From: JAGPUQ01 sp036961295
Lineage (GTDB): Bacteria; Pseudomonadota; Gammaproteobacteria; Pseudomonadales; Porticoccaceae
Assembly: GCA_036961295.1 (NCBI GenBank)
Contig: JBALVX010000002.1
Span: forward strand, 124,001-188,000
DNA: 64,000 nucleotides
Direction of reading: 5' to 3'
Shown: positions 43,786 to 52,375 of the stretch, piece by piece
Position numbering within the stretch: position 1 is the first letter of the stretch
Layout: each line of letters starts with the position of its first letter
Notes under the pieces: model-generated
Seen by the model: the letters and a program-made list of their open reading frames with translations, nothing else
Database searches by the model: none
What the model was told of the DNA's origin: nothing
Program-made: the position numbers and the translations under genes

Positions 43786-44757
43786 CTAACTGGCCGCAAC
43801 ACTTTTTAAAAATAGTAGAATTTCGTCGGTAGTTTCCTGAGGTTTTTCTAACATCAACCAGTGCCCCGCGCCCTCAATAAGTTTAATCCGGCGTAGGTCT
43901 TCAAAGTGGGCGGGCATTAATTCTGCCCAATTAGGCATATAGAGCAGCACATCGTCCTCGGCGCCCGCAATAAAATGCGCAGGCTGGGTAAATTTCGCAT
44001 TTGCTAATTGTGACGTCAATGTCCAGTTGCGCTCCAAATTTCGATACCAGTTCACCCCGCCGCGAAAACCGTTTTTTTGAAACTGTGCAATGTGATAATC
44101 CAGGTCTTCTCGCCTTAACCACGCAGGTAGCTCGGCAGGTACGTCAAACATTTCCCCCATACTCGTACCGGCGGAAAACTGTGTCTGCGACATCCACGTG
44201 CCCGGCGGACTATCGGCGGAAATCACGTGATACGTCATCCGCAACATAGCTTCAGGATTAGACTCCATACCCAACTCCGCGCCAGGTTTTTGAAACCCGC
44301 GGATATACCAAAACTTGTCGTCTAAGCCCGGTGGATTAAGTAATGCGTCCGAGCTTCCCGCTCGACCCCAATAGGGCACCGATAAGCCCATCACCGCGCT
44401 TACCCGATTCGGGTACAAGAGCGCGGTATCCCAGGCCACAATACAACCCCAGTCCTGACCGATCACAATAAATTGCTCGTACCCCAGCGCATCCGCTATG
44501 CCGACAACATCCCCCGAAAGATGAAGAATGTCATAGTCCTCAATCGCTTCCGGGGCATCGCTGCCGCCGTAACCGCGCTGATCGGGCACGGCTACTTTGT
44601 AGCCCGCCTCGACAATTGGGTCGATCTGGTGCCGCCATAAGTGCCAAAACTCGGGAAAGCCGTGCAGCAAAATGACCAGTGGGCCTTCACCCTTAACCAC
44701 GGTGCGCAAGGTGACGCCGTTGGTTTGGATATACTGAAATCTCGGTTCATTCACCAT
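43786..44757 (-). CDS. Alpha/beta hydrolase, epoxide-hydrolase type
   Basis: A protein of 323 residues. Oxyanion HGFPEFW at 32-38, nucleophile Asp102 in GQDWGC, lid Tyr in NWYRN (near 238), acid Asp in AGAEDDV (near 268) and His299 in EGAGHW: all parts of a soluble epoxide hydrolase with an Asp nucleophile. Haloalkane dehalogenases share the Asp but not the lid Tyr. ATG 44757 is used; a GTG at 44766 would add three residues. It is minus strand, upstream partners being a small membrane protein and an SOI-like gene. Confidence 0.88.
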   Translation of the reverse strand: MVNEPRFQYIQTNGVTLRTVVKGEGPLVILLHGFPEFWHLWRHQIDPIVEAGYKVAVPDQRGYGGSDAPEAIEDYDILHLSGDVVGIADALGYEQFIVIGQDWGCIVAWDTALLYPNRVSAVMGLSVPYWGRAGSSDALLNPPGLDDKFWYIRGFQKPGAELGMESNPEAMLRMTYHVISADSPPGTWMSQTQFSAGTSMGEMFDVPAELPAWLRREDLDYHIAQFQKNGFRGGVNWYRNLERNWTLTSQLANAKFTQPAHFIAGAEDDVLLYMPNWAELMPAHFEDLRRIKLIEGAGHWLMLEKPQETTDEILLFLKSVAAS

Positions 44758-44843
44758 CCGAGTCACCGCAAAAAAACGATACGAAAGACATCTTTAACAG
44801 AGAAATAAAAGTATATCTGAACCATGAAGTATAGCGATCAGTA

Positions 44844-45356
44844 TTACTCATCGCGCTCCTCACCCTGTTTAAACGAACTCTGAAACTCAGTCGCGTTAGC
44901 TTCCGCGATAAGTTCTTCTACATGTTCACAGAACTCGTCATGAAAACCATGAGTAGATAAGTGCCACCAGGTTTGAACCCCAGGAAAAGACAAAAACTCT
45001 TTTTTGGATCTATCGATGGAAGACAGATAAATAGGGTCAATAGAACCGTGGCACGTATGCAAATATTGCTGCTCCATCGCTCTAAAAATACCACCCCAAA
45101 CCAGGCTAACCCGAACTCTGTCCTCATCAGCTAATGCTTTGTAATCATTCTTACCCGCCAGGGTGAGACTAGCCAGCTCTTTATCCTGAAACATGTGCTC
45201 AATCGCTCTGCGATACTCTGCTGCCAAATCGCGGGTAGCAGCGAGTCTCTCCTCTTTGGTTTGTGCACGAATTTGAATGGCCAGATAGAGCACCGACATA
45301 ATGACAGCAATCGCCCCCAAACCTTCTGAAATTGCCCCAAATGCTTCCCAGTTCAT
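44844..45356 (-). CDS. Hypothetical one-helix membrane protein
   Basis: A 170-residue protein with an N-terminal membrane helix (about 8-28) followed by a soluble, helix-rich part of about 140 residues. I do not recognise a named family with certainty, though short proteins opening with MNW.A.GA..E..GA..V..S..YLA.QIR are frequent in marine proteobacteria. An excellent GGGAGGTG ribosome site supports a real gene. It sits between the epoxide-hydrolase-like gene and the SOI-like gene, same strand. Confidence 0.7.
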   Translation of the reverse strand: MNWEAFGAISEGLGAIAVIMSVLYLAIQIRAQTKEERLAATRDLAAEYRRAIEHMFQDKELASLTLAGKNDYKALADEDRVRVSLVWGGIFRAMEQQYLHTCHGSIDPIYLSSIDRSKKEFLSFPGVQTWWHLSTHGFHDEFCEHVEELIAEANATEFQSSFKQGEERDE

Positions 45357-45457
45357 AATTTCACCTCCCTACGTATATTCTAGTTTTGTTCCGATCTAAG
45401 CGGGTAATCGTGTTCGTTTTTTCAAAGGAAAACGTTACTAGTTAGCTATCGATTTTC

Positions 45458-45961
45458 TCACCCGCCATTTCCAGTGAGCACTGTCTTCAGCGCACCAAGA
45501 GCAATCAACACCATACAAATAATCGCTATCGTTGCCGCCAAAATCGCGGGGACATAAGCAAACACATCGTACATATTACTTTGCCCCATACCTTCAACGT
45601 AGCCACCACTCAAACCGCGAGTGTTGCCGAATACCGAAAACACATAGAACATACAATTTCCCCAGGCGGTAAAAATAAGTCCATAAGCGACAAACAGTCG
45701 CGCCCTGCCCACTGCGACAAAGGGCAGCGCCACCGCGCCCATTACGCACAGTAAACCATTAGTGATGGCACCCACATGAGCCGCGCGCCAGGCATGAACA
45801 CTTCCGGGCACTTGATAATCAATGGAAAACAGGGGCCAGAGCTCAATGCGCCCTAGCACCGCAAAGGTGAGCATAAAACCGCCCACAAACCCAACCATGA
45901 TTACCAGTGCGGCATTGCCTAGCATCAACGCTTGATAGCGTTTAATATCTGCATCGAGCAT
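45458..45961 (-). CDS. Styrene-oxide-isomerase-family membrane protein
   Basis: A 167-residue protein with four predicted membrane helices. From memory of StyC (about 169 residues), a common pattern is visible: VPGS..W..AH.G...NG in helix 2, a WGN..FY.FS.F...RGLS.G block, and a D.....PA helix. The His of the AH.G segment (His62 here) corresponds to the heme-binding His of styrene oxide isomerase. SOI turns epoxides into aldehydes or ketones without cofactor (Meinwald rearrangement). I use ATG 45961, not 45976, because GGGAGA lies eight bases before it. Beside an epoxide-hydrolase-like gene, a second epoxide-handling enzyme is plausible. No alignment was run. Confidence 0.6.
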   Translation of the reverse strand: MLDADIKRYQALMLGNAALVIMVGFVGGFMLTFAVLGRIELWPLFSIDYQVPGSVHAWRAAHVGAITNGLLCVMGAVALPFVAVGRARLFVAYGLIFTAWGNCMFYVFSVFGNTRGLSGGYVEGMGQSNMYDVFAYVPAILAATIAIICMVLIALGALKTVLTGNGG

Positions 45962-46035
45962 GATATGTTCTCCCATTATGATTTTAATTAATGTGGCCGA
46001 TTAAATACGGTAGCGCCATTTAAACGGAAAATCCA

Positions 46036-46077
46036 CGCCTATTTATTCGCGCCTATTTATTCACGCCAATTTATTGA
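46036..46077. repeat. Three 14-bp tandem units between SOI-like and MAPEG genes
   Basis: CGCCTATTTATTCG (46036-46049), CGCCTATTTATTCA (46050-46063) and CGCCAATTTATTGA (46064-46077) follow one another in the divergent intergenic region. The first two differ at one base. Confidence 0.7.
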
Positions 46078-46210
46078 AACCCTACACCCCGCTACGAAAT
46101 CATCCTTTAGATTTTTTGACAGCAACGAGAGTTTGATTCATTATCTAGAAAAAGAAACCCAAAAAAAAATAATATTGTAATGATACCCGGAAATAAAAAG
46201 GATGATAACG

Positions 46211-46660
46211 ATGGAAAATCCAATATTAGCGTCGGCTCCTATACTAGCGCCAGCGGCAGTACTCGTTCTCTGGTCAGTAATTATATTAGTTTGGATGGTG
46301 GTTACGCGGTTTTCAGCCTTAAGAAAAGCCGGTCTGTCCGTATCAGCCGCGAAACCCGGCACTCAATACCGGGACGTGGAGGTGACACTACCGGCAAAGG
46401 TTAACTGGAAATCCCACAATTACACCCATCTAATGGAACAGCCAACGCTGTTTTATGCAGTGACTATTATTCTTGCGTTGATTGGCGAAGGCAGCGGACT
46501 TAATCTTGCCCTGGCATGGGCTTACGTTTTACTGCGTGTCGCCCATAGCTTGTGGCAAACCCTGGTTAATACCTTAATGCTGCGTATCCCTCTGTTTGCC
46601 CTTTCGTCACTGTGTTTAATGGGGCTCGCCATAAACGCGGTTCGAGCAACATTGCTATAA
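46211..46660 (+). CDS. MAPEG-family membrane protein
   Basis: A 149-residue protein with four membrane helices and the MAPEG segment NYTHLMEQPTLFYAV (about 78-92), which carries the family Asn/Glu/Gln-Pro residues. MAPEG proteins include microsomal glutathione transferases and related enzymes acting on lipophilic electrophiles. ATG 46211 has AAGGA eight bases upstream; an in-frame ATG at 46202 overlaps that site and is less likely. Divergent from the SOI-like gene, so a role against epoxides or other electrophiles would fit, but bacterial MAPEG functions are mostly untested. Confidence 0.85.
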   Translation: MENPILASAPILAPAAVLVLWSVIILVWMVVTRFSALRKAGLSVSAAKPGTQYRDVEVTLPAKVNWKSHNYTHLMEQPTLFYAVTIILALIGEGSGLNLALAWAYVLLRVAHSLWQTLVNTLMLRIPLFALSSLCLMGLAINAVRATLL

Positions 46661-46695
46661 ATTATTGTTATACATATTAAGGCGATTAAAAAAAC

Positions 46696-47550
46696 ATGAA
46701 AAACATCAAAGGTAAAGTTGCGTTTATCACCGGTGCGGCAAGTGGAATGGGCTTAGGTATGGCTCGAGCATTTGCGGCGGCTGGCATGAAAGTCATGCTG
46801 GGCGATATTCAAAAAGAGGCGCTTGATACCGCCGTCGCCGAGCTGAAAGGCAAAGGTTTCGAGGCCGAAGGTGTGGTCGTTGATGTGACCGATAGAGATT
46901 CGGTATTTGCAGCAGCCCAGGCTACCGTAGATGCCTTCGGTAAGGTTCATATCTGCGTTAATAACGCTGGTGTTGGCGCTAGTGGTAGCGCTGAAGGTAC
47001 CAGTGAGAAAAACTGGCGCTGGACTATCGACGTGAACATGTGGGGCGTGGTGTGGGGCATGCAGGTTTTTATGCCGCTGATCAAAGAACACGGCGAAGGC
47101 GGTCATCTGGTCAACACGGCCTCGATGGCGGGCATGTTTAGCTGGAAGGAATTAAGCGCTTATAACGCATCAAAATACGCGGTCGTCGCCATGTCTGAAA
47201 CCGCAATGGCGGAGCACATCGACGATAATATTAGTGTCTCCGTACTGTGTCCTGGTGTGGTTAACACCAATCTCGGCACCTCGGCACGCAACCGCGGTGA
47301 AGATTACGGTGGCGCTACGGATTCCAAATCGGAAGAAATGATCGCCATGCTTAAAAAAGGCCTGAGTCCCGACGTAGTAGGCCAGCAGGTACTGGAAGCC
47401 ATTATCGACGACCAGGCCTACATCTTCACCGATCCCAATTTACGTAGCTGGGTCGAGACTCGCTTTCAGCGCATACTCGCCGGTTACGATTGGGCTGAAC
47501 AGTGCGAAGCACTAAAAAATGCCGATCAACAAACCGAGATTAATTTATAA
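46696..47550 (+). CDS. SDR 3
   Basis: Classical SDR, 284 residues. TGAASGMG at about 13-20, NNAG near 90-93, catalytic Ser in NTASMAG, YNASK for Tyr/Lys, and Asp after strand 2 (LGDIQ). The C-terminal 40 residues (IFTDPNLRSWVETRFQRIL) extend beyond the usual SDR core as in a subgroup often found in oxidative catabolic clusters. 35 bases after the MAPEG gene. Confidence 0.88.
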   Translation: MKNIKGKVAFITGAASGMGLGMARAFAAAGMKVMLGDIQKEALDTAVAELKGKGFEAEGVVVDVTDRDSVFAAAQATVDAFGKVHICVNNAGVGASGSAEGTSEKNWRWTIDVNMWGVVWGMQVFMPLIKEHGEGGHLVNTASMAGMFSWKELSAYNASKYAVVAMSETAMAEHIDDNISVSVLCPGVVNTNLGTSARNRGEDYGGATDSKSEEMIAMLKKGLSPDVVGQQVLEAIIDDQAYIFTDPNLRSWVETRFQRILAGYDWAEQCEALKNADQQTEINL

Positions 47551-47605
47551 CACCTGGCTGCGGTTATTTACCCCGATGACCATTTTTATTCGCACACCAA
47601 AACCG

Positions 47606-47619
47606 CGCTGAAATCAGCG
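47606..47619. promoter_or_regulatory. 14-bp palindrome between SDR 3 and the aldo/keto reductase
   Basis: CGCTGA-AA-TCAGCG is a perfect dyad 56 bases after the SDR stop and about 60 bases before the next start. It could be an operator or part of a small RNA hairpin. Confidence 0.3.
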
Positions 47620-47679
47620 TTTGCTCCTTTCAATGCGACGTTAACCTTCGGCGCTACGTTTATCTCAGGAGATTAGGTA

Positions 47680-48657
47680 ATGAAACATCGAGTACTCGGA
47701 AATAGCGGTGCAAAGGTTTCCGCCATCGGCCTGGGTTGTATGGGCATGTCGGATTTTTACGGCCCGGCCGATGAGGCTGAATCCATCGGGACGCTGCATC
47801 ATGCCCTGGCTTTGGGTTTGAATTTTCTCGACACCTCGGATATCTACGGTAAAGGGCACAACGAAAAACTGATTGGCCGCGCCATTGCGGATCGGCGCGA
47901 GCAGGCGTTTATTGCCACCAAGTTCGGCATTGCAGGGGCGAAGCTTAAGCCCGAGGGCGGGTTTGAAATGACCATTAACGGTCGCCCTGACTATGTAAAA
48001 TCTTCCTGCGAGGCCAGTCTTCAACGTTTGGGTATCGACTGCATCGATCTGTACTACCAACACCGGGTCGATCCCAATGTGCCCATCGAGGAAACGGTTG
48101 GAGCGATGGCAGAGTTGGTAACCGCGGGTAAAGTGCGCTTTTTAGGCTTATCGGAAGCATCTGCGGACCCGGCTTTGATTCGACGCGCACACAAGGTGCA
48201 TTCAATTGCTGCCTTGCAAAGCGAATACTCGCTGTGGACTCGGGATCCAGAGCCCGATGTACTACCGGTATGCAACGAACTCAATATTGCTTTCGTACCC
48301 TTCAGTCCATTAGGCCGCGGTTTTTTAACTGGAACAATTGATAGTACTGACGGCATGAGCGATAAGGATTTTCGAAAATCAAACCCCCGATTTCTACCGG
48401 GAAATATCCAACAGAACCTCAAGCTCGCCGACAAAGTAAAAGCCATCGCGAAAGACAAGAACTGCGTGCCCGCGCAATTAGCGCTAGCCTGGTTGCTGGC
48501 CCAGGGGGAGCAGGTGATTCCCATACCGGGTACACGGCGAATTAAACACCTGGATAGCAATATCGGCGCGATGGAGATTGCGCTGAGCACGGGTGAACTG
48601 GACGCCATTACCACTGCATTCCCCGTTAACGCAGCAGCGGGCAAGCGCTATGCGTAA
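47680..48657 (+). CDS. Aldo/keto reductase
   Basis: AKR-superfamily TIM-barrel enzyme of 325 residues that reduces aldehydes or ketones with NADPH. The catalytic set is visible: Asp and Tyr in DTSDIYG (about 48-54), Lys in ATKFG and His in YYQHRVD. FSPLGRGFLTG and the IPIPGTRRIKHL cofactor loop near the C-terminus are typical of the YajO/AKR13-like group. ATG follows an AGGAG site. Likely reduces a carbonyl intermediate or detoxifies an aldehyde. Confidence 0.92.
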   Translation: MKHRVLGNSGAKVSAIGLGCMGMSDFYGPADEAESIGTLHHALALGLNFLDTSDIYGKGHNEKLIGRAIADRREQAFIATKFGIAGAKLKPEGGFEMTINGRPDYVKSSCEASLQRLGIDCIDLYYQHRVDPNVPIEETVGAMAELVTAGKVRFLGLSEASADPALIRRAHKVHSIAALQSEYSLWTRDPEPDVLPVCNELNIAFVPFSPLGRGFLTGTIDSTDGMSDKDFRKSNPRFLPGNIQQNLKLADKVKAIAKDKNCVPAQLALAWLLAQGEQVIPIPGTRRIKHLDSNIGAMEIALSTGELDAITTAFPVNAAAGKRYA

Positions 48658-48808
48658 TCGGCTCCGGCACGAGGCGCAACCGTATACAGGAAGGTGAAGG
48701 GCCGTTAAGCGATGCCCGCTGAACTATTGCAATATGACCCAATAAAAGAGAAGGTAATAGACAGCATTTTCAAGACCACTTAAACAATAAACCAGGCGGA
48801 GTTTAAAC

Positions 48809-49261
48809 ATGGCGATCAAGACAAAATTAGAGGGCAATTACGCGCAGGTCGACGCACTGCCCTGGCAGCCTTTTCCGGAGAGTTTTTCGGCTGGCGGAAT
48901 ACTGTGGAAACTCTTGAACGTATCGCCGGAAATGGGCGCATGGACGGCAATCTTTGAGTGCCCGGCGGGATCTTCGTTTGCCCGACATGTCCATATTGGG
49001 CCTGGTGAATACCTTTTAACCAAGGGCAAAATGGAAGTTCGCGGCGGCAACCTGGAAGGTGGTTTTACTGCCACGGCCCTTGGCTACGGTTATGAAGCGT
49101 GCAACGCGCGGCATGATCAAACGTCTTTCCCCGAGGAAAGCTCTTTTTACATGACTTTTCTAGGACCATTGCAGTTCATCGATGAAGCTGCCAACACGCT
49201 GGCGGTGATTGGCTGGGAGCAGGCCCAGGACCTGTGGGCGCAACAAACCGGGCAAAGTTAA
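48809..49261 (+). CDS. Cupin-domain protein
   Basis: A 150-residue single cupin. RHVHIGPGEYLLTKGKMEVRGG (in two parts: His-x-His, Glu, then G-rich turn) gives cupin motif 1 with two His and a Glu as metal ligands; the second motif is weaker, around ARHDQTSFPEES with one His. Size and pattern resemble ChrR-like cupins and the acetylacetone / dihydroxyacetophenone dioxygenase group, which cleave C-C bonds of diketones. Such an activity would fit the pathway but is not shown. Confidence 0.78.
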   Translation: MAIKTKLEGNYAQVDALPWQPFPESFSAGGILWKLLNVSPEMGAWTAIFECPAGSSFARHVHIGPGEYLLTKGKMEVRGGNLEGGFTATALGYGYEACNARHDQTSFPEESSFYMTFLGPLQFIDEAANTLAVIGWEQAQDLWAQQTGQS

Positions 49262-49393
49262 CAAGGGTTTGCGCCCGCCGGACTTTAGCAAAAACGTTTG
49301 CTTCGCTACCACTTAGACCGAGGTGAAACCCCCGCGTGATCAACTCTAACATCAGTGTGATATTTTTTTACCAGCCTTAGGAAAATGTAATAG

Positions 49394-50644
49394 ATGACGT
49401 CTCACCCGTTACAATTTGATCCCACAGACCGCGCAGTAATTAACAATCCCTTCCCGGTTTTTACTCGACTTCAACAGGAAGCTCCAATCCATTGGAGCGA
49501 CAAGGCGCGCGGCTGGGTAGTCACGCGTTACGATGATTGCAAAGCCGTTTTTCTCGATCAACGTTTTTCGTCAGAGCGCATGAAACCCTTTTTCGAATCC
49601 CTGAGCGATGAGCAGCGCGCCAAAGTTGAGAGTCTGGAATCTTCCATAGGCTTATGGGCGGTCTTTCTCGATCCACCAGACCACACCCGCCTGCGCCGTT
49701 TATTAAATCGCGGCTTCACCTCTCGAGCGGTGGACGGCATGGCACCTCGAATAGCCGAAATCGTACACGAATTATTCGATGATATTGAAGACAAAACAGA
49801 AATCGATTTTATCCGCGACCTTGCCTACCGCATTCCCGCCTCGGTGATTATGGAAATGCTCGGGGCGCCGCGCTCGGAAATCGAACATTTTAAACTTTGG
49901 TCCGACGAAATGAGTTTGTTTGTGGGTGGCTCTCGAGTCACTCCCGACAAATACGTTCGCGCCGAGGCGGCAACCGCACAAATGCGCGAGGCTTTTCGCG
50001 ACTTAATCGCCGAACGCAGGCGCCAGCCAAGAGAAGATATGATCACCGACCTGATCCGGGCCGAGGACGAAGGCCAGGTGCTAAACGAAGAGGAGTTAAT
50101 CGCCACCTGTATTCTGTTGTTGTTCGCAGGCCATGAAACCACCGGTAATTTATTGGGCACCGGCATGTATTATTTTCTTCAGCATCTCGACCAACTCGAA
50201 GATTTACGTTTACACCCAGAGCTGGCGGATAATGTGGTAGAAGAAGTTCTTCGTCACGACGGGCCGAACGCCGCAGCCACCCGTGTGGCGAGCGAAGATA
50301 TAACACTGGGCGGACACACCATTCGCAAAGGCCAACGTGTCTTTGCGATGATTAACGCCGCCAACAGAGACCCGGAACTGTTCGACAACCCGCAGCAATT
50401 TGATATTCGACGCAAGCCTAACGGCAGTGCCGCAATTGGCCAGTTTGCCTTCGGCCACGGCATTCATTTTTGTATTGGCGCGCCGCTAGCGAGATTAGAA
50501 GGTCGCGTGGCATTTCCGATTATCGCGGAAAGAATTCGAGATCCGCAATTACTCGGTGGAGAACCCGACTGGCTAGACAGTCTGAGCTTTCGAGGGCTGA
50601 CAAAATTGCCGATGTCTTGCAATATCTTAACTAGAAAATTTTGA
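49394..50644 (+). CDS. Cytochrome P450 (class I bacterial type)
   Basis: A 416-residue soluble P450. I-helix AGHETT with the acid-Thr pair, ExxR in EEVLR, and heme-binding FGHGIHFCIGAPLAR with the thiolate at Cys360. The general pattern is that of CYP107/CYP203-like bacterial enzymes, distinct from the CYP153-type gene downstream. It needs a ferredoxin and reductase; the nearest pair is at 50748-52360, convergent to it. Substrate not predictable. Confidence 0.93.
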   Translation: MTSHPLQFDPTDRAVINNPFPVFTRLQQEAPIHWSDKARGWVVTRYDDCKAVFLDQRFSSERMKPFFESLSDEQRAKVESLESSIGLWAVFLDPPDHTRLRRLLNRGFTSRAVDGMAPRIAEIVHELFDDIEDKTEIDFIRDLAYRIPASVIMEMLGAPRSEIEHFKLWSDEMSLFVGGSRVTPDKYVRAEAATAQMREAFRDLIAERRRQPREDMITDLIRAEDEGQVLNEEELIATCILLLFAGHETTGNLLGTGMYYFLQHLDQLEDLRLHPELADNVVEEVLRHDGPNAAATRVASEDITLGGHTIRKGQRVFAMINAANRDPELFDNPQQFDIRRKPNGSAAIGQFAFGHGIHFCIGAPLARLEGRVAFPIIAERIRDPQLLGGEPDWLDSLSFRGLTKLPMSCNILTRKF

Positions 50645-50747
50645 CATTGGCCGCATTAAGCCGATCGATCTGGCCCATCATTTCAAGAAAGTTATCTTCG
50701 CCCTGGCTAAAAAATACCTGCCCGCAACATTAATTCTGACCTTAAGA

Positions 50748-51068
50748 TCAATGCTGCCCATGAGGCGTATTAACAATTAAACCCTCTAGCTCGGGTGATG
50801 CTTTTAATTGGCAACTAAGGCGGGAATATTCGTCGCGGCTATCCACCAAACCTAACATCGTATCTTCCAGTTCTTCCATCGGCGGAAGTTTATTCACCCA
50901 GCTCGGATCAACATGGACGTGGCAGGTCGCACAGGCGCAGGCCCCACCACAGTCACCATCAATACCCGGCACCATATTGTCGACCGCAGCATCCATCAGG
51001 TTAGTACCGTTCTCTACTTCGATGTCGCGCGATACGCCGTCAAATGCTACGTAAATAATTTTAGCCAT
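50748..51068 (-). CDS. [2Fe-2S] ferredoxin, putidaredoxin/adrenodoxin type
   Basis: 106 residues. Cluster ligands Cys40, Cys46, Cys49 and Cys86 in the C-x5-C-x2-C...C pattern, almost the same numbering as putidaredoxin. It carries electrons from the reductase encoded upstream to the CYP153-type P450. AAGGT site before ATG. Third gene of the minus-strand set CYP153 - reductase - ferredoxin. Confidence 0.95.
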   Translation of the reverse strand: MAKIIYVAFDGVSRDIEVENGTNLMDAAVDNMVPGIDGDCGGACACATCHVHVDPSWVNKLPPMEELEDTMLGLVDSRDEYSRLSCQLKASPELEGLIVNTPHGQH

Positions 51069-51127
51069 CTTGCTACCTTCTTTAAAATTTAAATAATTGT
51101 TTAAGCTTAGCGAATTTACTGAAAAAA

Positions 51128-52360
51128 TTACGCCGCAAGCTCCTTCACCGAAATCGTGTCGTCGCTCAATCGCTGCGGACTGATTTCAACCTGCCGAGGA
51201 ATCAACTGCCGGGCCAAAATAAATTCTGCCGGACGGTTGATTGCATCAACGGCAATCAAACGCTTGTCTCGAAAATAAAACACCGCAAACGATTTACTCT
51301 CGGGATCACCCCGCACCGCGATTGCATCGTAACCCCGACTAATGCCTACGGTCTGCAATTTAATATCGTACTGATCCGACCAGAACCACGGCACCTGATC
51401 GTAGGCTTTTAGTTTACCGCAAATAGTCGCAGCAACAGTTTTGCCTTGTTCAATAGCATTGTGCACCGACTCAAGACGCAGGCGGGTTTGATAAATAGCA
51501 CTGGGATGATTGGCGCAATCACCAATGGAGTAAATCCCGGGAGCATCGGCACCTGATACGGACGCTCGGCAATATTCATCAACCACAATACCGTTGTCGC
51601 AATCCAGTCCTGCGGATTCCGCCAGCTCGACATTGGGTAATAAACCGATACCGGCAATAATTAAATCGGCGGGAAAGCGCTTTCCGCTGGTAGTCACCAC
51701 CACGGCAACACCCGCTTCGTCTTCAATGCGATCGACACCGATATCACATTGAATATTAACGCCAGCTTCACGATGCAGCGCCGTATAAAAATTCGCCACT
51801 TCGGGGCAGGTAACCCGACCCAACACAATCGGTGCAGCTTCTATAATGGTCACTTGCAGGCCGTGCTTGACGGCAATCGCCGTCACTTCCAGGCCTATAT
51901 AGCCACCACCAATCACGACCATGCGTGCATCGGGGCGAAAGCGCTCGCGGATAGCATCTACATCGGCGAGCGTACGCAAATAGTGTAGGGCGGGATGATC
52001 GGCACCGGGGCATTGCAGGGGTCGAGGACGACCACCGGTGGCAAATACCAAATGATCATAACTAAGGGATTGGCCATCATCGAGCTGAAGTTGTCGCTGC
52101 GCGACATCCAGACCGGTAGCCCTAACGCCGAGCCGGGCATCCACCTCGGCTTGCTTATAAAATTCGGCGGGTTTGATCAGTAAACGCGCGCGCTCCAATT
52201 CACCGGCAAGAAAAGCTTTCGACAGTGGCGGACGTTGGTAGGGCAATTCGGCTTCGCCGCTGACCAACACAATACCGCCGTCAAAGCCCTGCTGACGCAA
52301 ACTGGCGATGGCCTGCGCGGCAGCCTGCCCGCCCCCAATAATGACAACTGTTTCACTCAT
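51128..52360 (-). CDS. Ferredoxin reductase, putidaredoxin-reductase type
   Basis: A 410-residue FAD/NAD(P)H flavoprotein. FAD site VIIGGGQAAAQAIASL at the N-terminus, NAD site VVIGGGYIGLEVTAIA near 148-163, and the second FAD segment YSIGDCANH. C-terminal reductase domain follows. It would pass electrons from NADH to the neighbouring ferredoxin. 15 bases separate it from the P450 gene. It may also serve the ring-hydroxylating dioxygenases, which have no reductase of their own here. Confidence 0.94.
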   Translation of the reverse strand: MSETVVIIGGGQAAAQAIASLRQQGFDGGIVLVSGEAELPYQRPPLSKAFLAGELERARLLIKPAEFYKQAEVDARLGVRATGLDVAQRQLQLDDGQSLSYDHLVFATGGRPRPLQCPGADHPALHYLRTLADVDAIRERFRPDARMVVIGGGYIGLEVTAIAVKHGLQVTIIEAAPIVLGRVTCPEVANFYTALHREAGVNIQCDIGVDRIEDEAGVAVVVTTSGKRFPADLIIAGIGLLPNVELAESAGLDCDNGIVVDEYCRASVSGADAPGIYSIGDCANHPSAIYQTRLRLESVHNAIEQGKTVAATICGKLKAYDQVPWFWSDQYDIKLQTVGISRGYDAIAVRGDPESKSFAVFYFRDKRLIAVDAINRPAEFILARQLIPRQVEISPQRLSDDTISVKELAA

Positions 52361-52375
52361 GTAGCAGCGCCCGGC

